Source of the DNA: CAYNHT01 sp964397485
Lineage (GTDB): Bacteria > Bacillota_I > Bacilli_A > RF39 > UBA660
Length of the DNA stretch: 64,000 bases
Reading direction: 5' to 3'
NCBI GenBank assembly: GCA_964397485.1
Contig: CAYNHT010000005.1
Coordinates: 54,994 to 118,993 of the forward strand
This document shows positions 60,328 through 64,000 of the stretch, in pieces. The notes under the pieces were generated by a model. That model had not been told where the DNA came from and did not search any database. It saw nothing but the letters and a program-made list of their open reading frames with translations. Position 1 is the first letter of the stretch, and the number at the start of each line of letters is the position of its first letter. A program made the position numbers and the translations under genes.

Positions 60328-61554
60328 TTAATGTTTCTCGTATCTATTATTATACCATACTCCTAATGAAGGAAAATTAATCACTGTCGTTGGATCTAGT
60401 GTATATGGTTCTCTAAAATAGAAGAAATCTTGCGAATAAATTCCTTTGGCAATTGCAAAATCTAAATGTGGTCCAGTAGTACATCTATCATAGTTTTCCC
60501 CGCCACCTACTAATGCAATCACGGTGTTACTAGTTACTTCTTGATTTTCAACCACTAAAATCTTATTTAAGTGAAAGTATCTAGATGCATAGTAAACATC
60601 ATTTATTTTATGTTGAATTATGACATAATTACCGCCACAAGAACTATTAGGTATCGAAGGTGTCTGTGCATGCCTTACAAGAACAACCCTACCAGCAGCT
60701 GTTGAATAAATTGGTGTTCCAGTACTATTTCCCCCTATATCAATAGCGTAATGCCATACATAATCTCCTTTGCCAGGATTTAAAGGATTATCTCTAATTC
60801 CATACGGACTTGTAATATACCCTTGATTAAGAGGCCTTAAAAAATCTGAGTCATCAGGAATCCTAGAACATATCTCTAATATATCATTAGGTCCACAACC
60901 TAATCTTTTGTAATTATCAATAGTCTTTCTAGCATCTTCTATATCTTCTTTTAAACTTCTTGCATCTTCATCCAAAAAGTTCATACGTTCTCCTAATTTT
61001 TCCTGTTCTACCCCTAAATCCCTTTTCTTTTGTTCTAACTTCTTTTTTTCGATTTGCAAACCCTTACTTTTATCATCTTTGTCTTTAATCATATCATTCA
61101 TATTGTTTATTAGTGTTTCATTATATTTAGATAATTGTTCAACAATTGAAAAACGATATATAAACTCAGTCAGTGAGGTTGCTCCAAACGCATATTCTAA
61201 ATATACATTCTGACTACTTGTAAGCTGTAGAAAATTAATCAATTGCTTAACCTCTTTATCTTTGTCTTTTATATCCTCATTTAATTTAAGAATATCGTCT
61301 TGTAATTTCAAAATATTTTCTTCTACAGCTTTTATATCGAATCCGAGTTTTATAATATTCTTTTCAATTTGTTTTCTTCTTTCTTCGGTCAATTCCTTAT
61401 CAAAAGCATTCTCTTCTAATCTTTGTTCTAAATCGTTTAAATTATCAATTAAATCCTGAAGCGTTTCATTTAAAGCATTTATATCTTCTGGAAAAATTAC
61501 TAATGGTAAAATCAAAACAATAACTAACATAAATCTTATTATCTTTTTTATCAT
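60328..61554 (-). CDS. M23 peptidase with N-terminal coiled coil (EnvC/CwlO-activator type)
   Basis: A 408-residue exported protein. A signal peptide (residues 1-28) is followed by a long coiled coil (about 30-230) and a LytM/M23 metallopeptidase domain. Zinc ligands appear in H-Y-A-I-D-I (H-x3-D) and G-P-H-L-D-F. The C-G-G-N-Y and Y-F-H-L-N segments are typical. With both ligand motifs intact it may cut peptide cross-links, rather than only activate amidases as EnvC does. Two extra Cys pairs might form disulfides outside. Confidence 0.88.
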   Translation of the reverse strand: MIKKIIRFMLVIVLILPLVIFPEDINALNETLQDLIDNLNDLEQRLEENAFDKELTEERRKQIEKNIIKLGFDIKAVEENILKLQDDILKLNEDIKDKDKEVKQLINFLQLTSSQNVYLEYAFGATSLTEFIYRFSIVEQLSKYNETLINNMNDMIKDKDDKSKGLQIEKKKLEQKKRDLGVEQEKLGERMNFLDEDARSLKEDIEDARKTIDNYKRLGCGPNDILEICSRIPDDSDFLRPLNQGYITSPYGIRDNPLNPGKGDYVWHYAIDIGGNSTGTPIYSTAAGRVVLVRHAQTPSIPNSSCGGNYVIIQHKINDVYYASRYFHLNKILVVENQEVTSNTVIALVGGGENYDRCTTGPHLDFAIAKGIYSQDFFYFREPYTLDPTTVINFPSLGVWYNNRYEKH

Positions 61555-61606
61555 TTCATCACCCTATACTTTTATTATATCAAAGTTACAAAGAAAATAC
61601 TATTTT

Positions 61607-61627
61607 CTTTTTAGTATAACTAAAAAG
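61607..61627. repeat. Inverted repeat downstream of frr
   Basis: CTTTTTAGT and ACTAAAAAG (9-bp arms, 3-nt loop) just after the frr stop. On the minus strand it may be a weak terminator, but no T run follows beyond the stem. Confidence 0.5.
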
Positions 61628-61638
61628 CATGTAATTAC

Positions 61639-62181
61639 TTACACACTCATTAATTCTTGTTCTTTTATTTTTAATTTATCATCAATCAATTTATTAAATT
61701 TATTAATTATTTCTTGAACTTCCTCAGTCCCTTGTTTAATATCATCTTCTGGAATTTCTAATTTTTTAATATCAGAATTAGCATCTTGTCTAATATTTCT
61801 TAGAGCAATTCTACATTCCTCAGCAATACCTTTAGCTTGTTTGACATATTCTCTTCTACTGTCTTCAGTTAAAGCAGGTATATTTAAAATAACTATTTCT
61901 CCATTATTATTAGGCGTTAACCCTATATTTGCTTCAAAAATAGCTTTTTCAATTGCGGGTAAGCAACTACGATCAAAAGGCTTGATACATAATTGGCGTG
62001 CCTCAGGAATTGATATAGTAGCAAGTTGTTTCAAAGGAGTATCGACTCCGTAATAAGATACATTAACTCCATCAAGCAAAGATGGATTTGCTCTCCCTGC
62101 TCTAATATTATTAAATCTTTTTTCCATATTTTCGATTGATGACGTCATTTTTAATTCAGCTTCTAATAAAATACTATCCAT
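61639..62181 (-). CDS. frr: Ribosome recycling factor
   Basis: A 180-residue protein that splits post-termination ribosomes with EF-G. The family motif R-A-G-R-A-N-P lies near residue 27, with Y-Y-G-V-D-T-P-L in the hinge region and the C-terminal helix of the tRNA-mimic arm. AAGGAAGAATGT lies ahead of the start. pyrH, its usual neighbour, is not in the window; a surface gene precedes it instead. Confidence 0.97.
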   Translation of the reverse strand: MDSILLEAELKMTSSIENMEKRFNNIRAGRANPSLLDGVNVSYYGVDTPLKQLATISIPEARQLCIKPFDRSCLPAIEKAIFEANIGLTPNNNGEIVILNIPALTEDSRREYVKQAKGIAEECRIALRNIRQDANSDIKKLEIPEDDIKQGTEEVQEIINKFNKLIDDKLKIKEQELMSV

Positions 62182-62243
62182 ACATTCTTCCTTTCATTAT
62201 ATAATGATTATAATATATTATATAGTTTTTTTCAAGTATTATA

Positions 62244-62282
62244 TAAGAAAAATAAGATGAATGAACAATTCTTCTTATTTTT
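62244..62282 (-). terminator. Terminator of the surface-protein gene
   Basis: AAAAATAAGA (62248-62257) and TCTTATTTTT (62273-62282) around a 15-nt loop; T-rich tail on the minus strand. Confidence 0.72.
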
Positions 62283-62288
62283 TTCTTA

Positions 62289-64000
62289 TTATTGAGAAAT
62301 AAATGTTATTTTAGCATAACCGTCACCTTCATTTGATCCTACCTGTGTAGAAACATTGGTAAATACATGACCCGAATAATGATTAGGTTGTCCAGTATGT
62401 ATAATGTTATTTACAGTTGAAGATGCTGAAATTGCATCACACCCTGCATATCCGGAAACAAATGAAGAACCATATGTCCCTACACCAGTACAATATCTTT
62501 CTCCGTGATAATTAGGATATGGATACCAATCTCTACTCCAGCCGCCTCCACCGCCGTAGTAGCCGCCTCCGCCGCCCATAGATCCGTAGTCATAATAATA
62601 ACCTTCGCCATTACCGCCAAAACCAAAACCTCCTGCTTGGCCAGAAAAACTATCTGCGCCTGGAGATGCTTTTCCACCTCTAGTTTGGGTTGCACCTAAT
62701 ACATCAAATTTTGGTGATCCATATCTATTACTACTGCATGTTATTGAATCCGAGGTATTAAACACATTTCCTGATGAAGCCGCACCAGCTCCTCCAGCAA
62801 CCATAATACGAGATTTTAATGAATTAAAGTCGTTCCATGTTCCAGATACTAATCTAACATCGGTTGCTCCTCCGCCTCCACGGCCATATTGATAACCTCC
62901 ATATGTACCCATTCTACCACTACCACCGCCATTCCAACCAGCGCCCGTATTAGTAGATGATGAAGTTGCCTCAATTCCTTTTCCACCGGAATAAATATAA
63001 AGAGTTAATCCTTGGTTTAAATGAATATTTCCCTTCACATAATTACCATTACTTCTCGTCCAAGAACTTGAACTTTCTCGGTAAGCCTCCGAAGCTGCCC
63101 CCCATAATTCAATTTGATAAGTACCTGTTGATGGAACGGTCCAAGTCTGATAGTTACCAGTGTATGTAAAATTATACACTAGTTCAATTACATTAACTGT
63201 TCGTGTCTTTGTTGCTGCTGTATTTCCAGCTGAGTCACTTACATTATATGTTAATGTGTATGACCCAACTACATTTGTATTTACACTTCCTGTTGTTACT
63301 ATACTTGCTGTTATATTTCCATTTATGTTATCGCTTGCTGTTACTCCTGTATCTGTATATGTTGTTCCTTTACCAATTGTTACTGTTGTTGGATTTACTG
63401 TGATTACTGGAATTGTATTATCTAAGTTAAATACATTACTTCTTGTTATTATTGTATTTCCTGCATTATCTTTTCCTAGTATCCATAAGTAATATCCACC
63501 GGTTACTCCAGCAGGGCTACTTATTGTGTTTCCGCTATTAAATGATGTTGTAAAACTTGCTTCACTTGGTGTTGTTGTACTTGTATTCCACAAGTATTTT
63601 AAACTTCCACTTAATAAACCACTTAATGCATCGCTTACACTTACTGTTGTACTTCTACTTTTTGCATACGTACTATTACCATTTGTTCCAAACGTTACTG
63701 CAGGATTTGTTTTATCTACCTTAACTGTTTGGGTTGCTGTTGATGTTAATCCAGCATTATTAGTCGTTGTTAAAGTTATTGTTACCCCACTTGTGTCAGT
63801 TGTTATTGATGTATGTGATAATGTTGTACTTGCATGACCACTTATCGTATCTGAACCATCTGTTTTACTTACTGTCACATTACTTCTATACCAACCATTT
63901 GTTCCTAATGTTCCACTCAAACTTATTGTTCCTGCAATAGGAGCTGTTTTATCTACTTTTACTAACTCTGTTCTTGTCGCTGTATTGCCCGCTTGATCTG
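62289..64000 (-). CDS. Large Ig-like/glycine-rich surface protein, 5' part outside the window
   Basis: The frame is open to the right edge, so the true start is off-window; 570 residues are visible. The first 320 are repeated Ig-like units with D-x-A-G-N-T and V-D-K-T-x-P signatures, one of DUF5011 type (G-T-T-Y-T-D-T-G-V-T-A-S-D). The last 250 form a glycine-rich domain with A-G-W-N-G-G-G-S-G-R, G-G-G-G-A-T-D-V-R and G-G-G-G-G-Y-Y-G, known from secreted proteins in gut bacteria. No sortase motif or membrane helix lies at the C-terminus, so the anchor must be elsewhere. The function is probably adhesion, by inference. Confidence 0.82.
   Translation of the reverse strand, partial: DQAGNTATRTELVKVDKTAPIAGTISLSGTLGTNGWYRSNVTVSKTDGSDTISGHASTTLSHTSITTDTSGVTITLTTTNNAGLTSTATQTVKVDKTNPAVTFGTNGNSTYAKSRSTTVSVSDALSGLLSGSLKYLWNTSTTTPSEASFTTSFNSGNTISSPAGVTGGYYLWILGKDNAGNTIITRSNVFNLDNTIPVITVNPTTVTIGKGTTYTDTGVTASDNINGNITASIVTTGSVNTNVVGSYTLTYNVSDSAGNTAATKTRTVNVIELVYNFTYTGNYQTWTVPSTGTYQIELWGAASEAYRESSSSWTRSNGNYVKGNIHLNQGLTLYIYSGGKGIEATSSSTNTGAGWNGGGSGRMGTYGGYQYGRGGGGATDVRLVSGTWNDFNSLKSRIMVAGGAGAASSGNVFNTSDSITCSSNRYGSPKFDVLGATQTRGGKASPGADSFSGQAGGFGFGGNGEGYYYDYGSMGGGGGYYGGGGGWSRDWYPYPNYHGERYCTGVGTYGSSFVSGYAGCDAISASSTVNNIIHTGQPNHYSGHVFTNVSTQVGSNEGDGYAKITFISQ

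Noticed and set aside
63160..63837. Several plus-strand hydrophobic-looking frames
   Set aside because: They are antisense to Thr/Val-rich repeats of the surface protein, which read as Leu/Val-rich on the other strand.
1..64000. Mollicute-type code with TGA read as Trp
   Set aside because: TGA ends several genes at conserved positions (for example the HerA-like gene and mltG) and Trp is written TGG.
1..64000. CRISPR arrays, rRNA or tRNA genes
   Set aside because: No regularly spaced repeats and no cloverleaf or rRNA sequence were noticed. The only clear structured RNA is the T-box leader.

Overview
The window is AT-rich DNA from a spore-forming low-GC Firmicute, probably an uncultured gut lineage of Bacilli or Clostridia. 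The evidence is gene content: a CotD-type coat gene, a CotZ/CotY-type coat gene with a DUF4183 tail, a second DUF4183 gene, RNase J, an IreB homologue, an alanine T-box, and the order alaS-ireB-ruvX-DUF1292-mltG-trmR ... trhP1-trhP2-greA, which matches the Bacillus yrr cluster. TGA is used as a stop and TGG for Trp, so the code is standard. The taxonomic guess is inference. Almost all genes lie on the minus strand.

Region by region. 1-6.6 kb is the end of an integrated element. It holds an unknown gene running off the left edge, a type III restriction-modification pair (mod carries a 100-N assembly gap), a small ORF and a large serine recombinase. Its right end cuts a D,D-carboxypeptidase gene short. 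7.3-10.2 kb has three tandem VanY-like peptidases, each with its own terminator. 10.3-12.8 kb has a DUF2779 nuclease-like gene and an unknown gene behind a consensus promoter. 12.98-21.34 kb is a second element, described below. 21.3-27.4 kb holds ffh, ldh, a HerA-like ATPase, ylxM, two small membrane proteins and ftsY. 27.7-28.9 kb has coat genes. 29-33.9 kb has a serine hydrolase, rnj and a prepilin fused to an FGE-like domain. 34-47.4 kb is mostly conserved housekeeping: miaA, queA, ruvBA, fmt, priA, tig, greA, trhP1/P2. 47.5-52.8 kb holds three surface-type genes that split the trmR/trhP cluster. 53-62.2 kb holds trmR, mltG, DUF1292, ruvX, ireB, alaS, a nucleotide kinase, the T-box, an AI-2E family permease, an M23 peptidase and frr. 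62.3-64 kb is the 3' part of a large Ig-like/glycine-rich surface protein.

The most notable structure is the second element. A cotD-family coat gene is split in two: its first 56 codons end at about 21.33 kb and its last 39 codons resume at about 12.99 kb. The two breaks share an identical 13-bp core. Joining the flanks across that core restores one 95-codon reading frame. Joining the two element ends instead gives a core flanked at equal distances by inverted arms (TTATCACTTA and TAAGGTGATAA), as expected of a serine-integrase attP. The 8.35 kb between carries a serine recombinase, a tiny ORF just before it, an HPt protein, two hybrid histidine kinases and a HAD-PlsC fusion. This resembles the sporulation-excised intervening elements known from sigK (skin) and spsM (SPbeta), but here in a cotD-like gene and with phosphorelay cargo. 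That it is excised during sporulation is inference.
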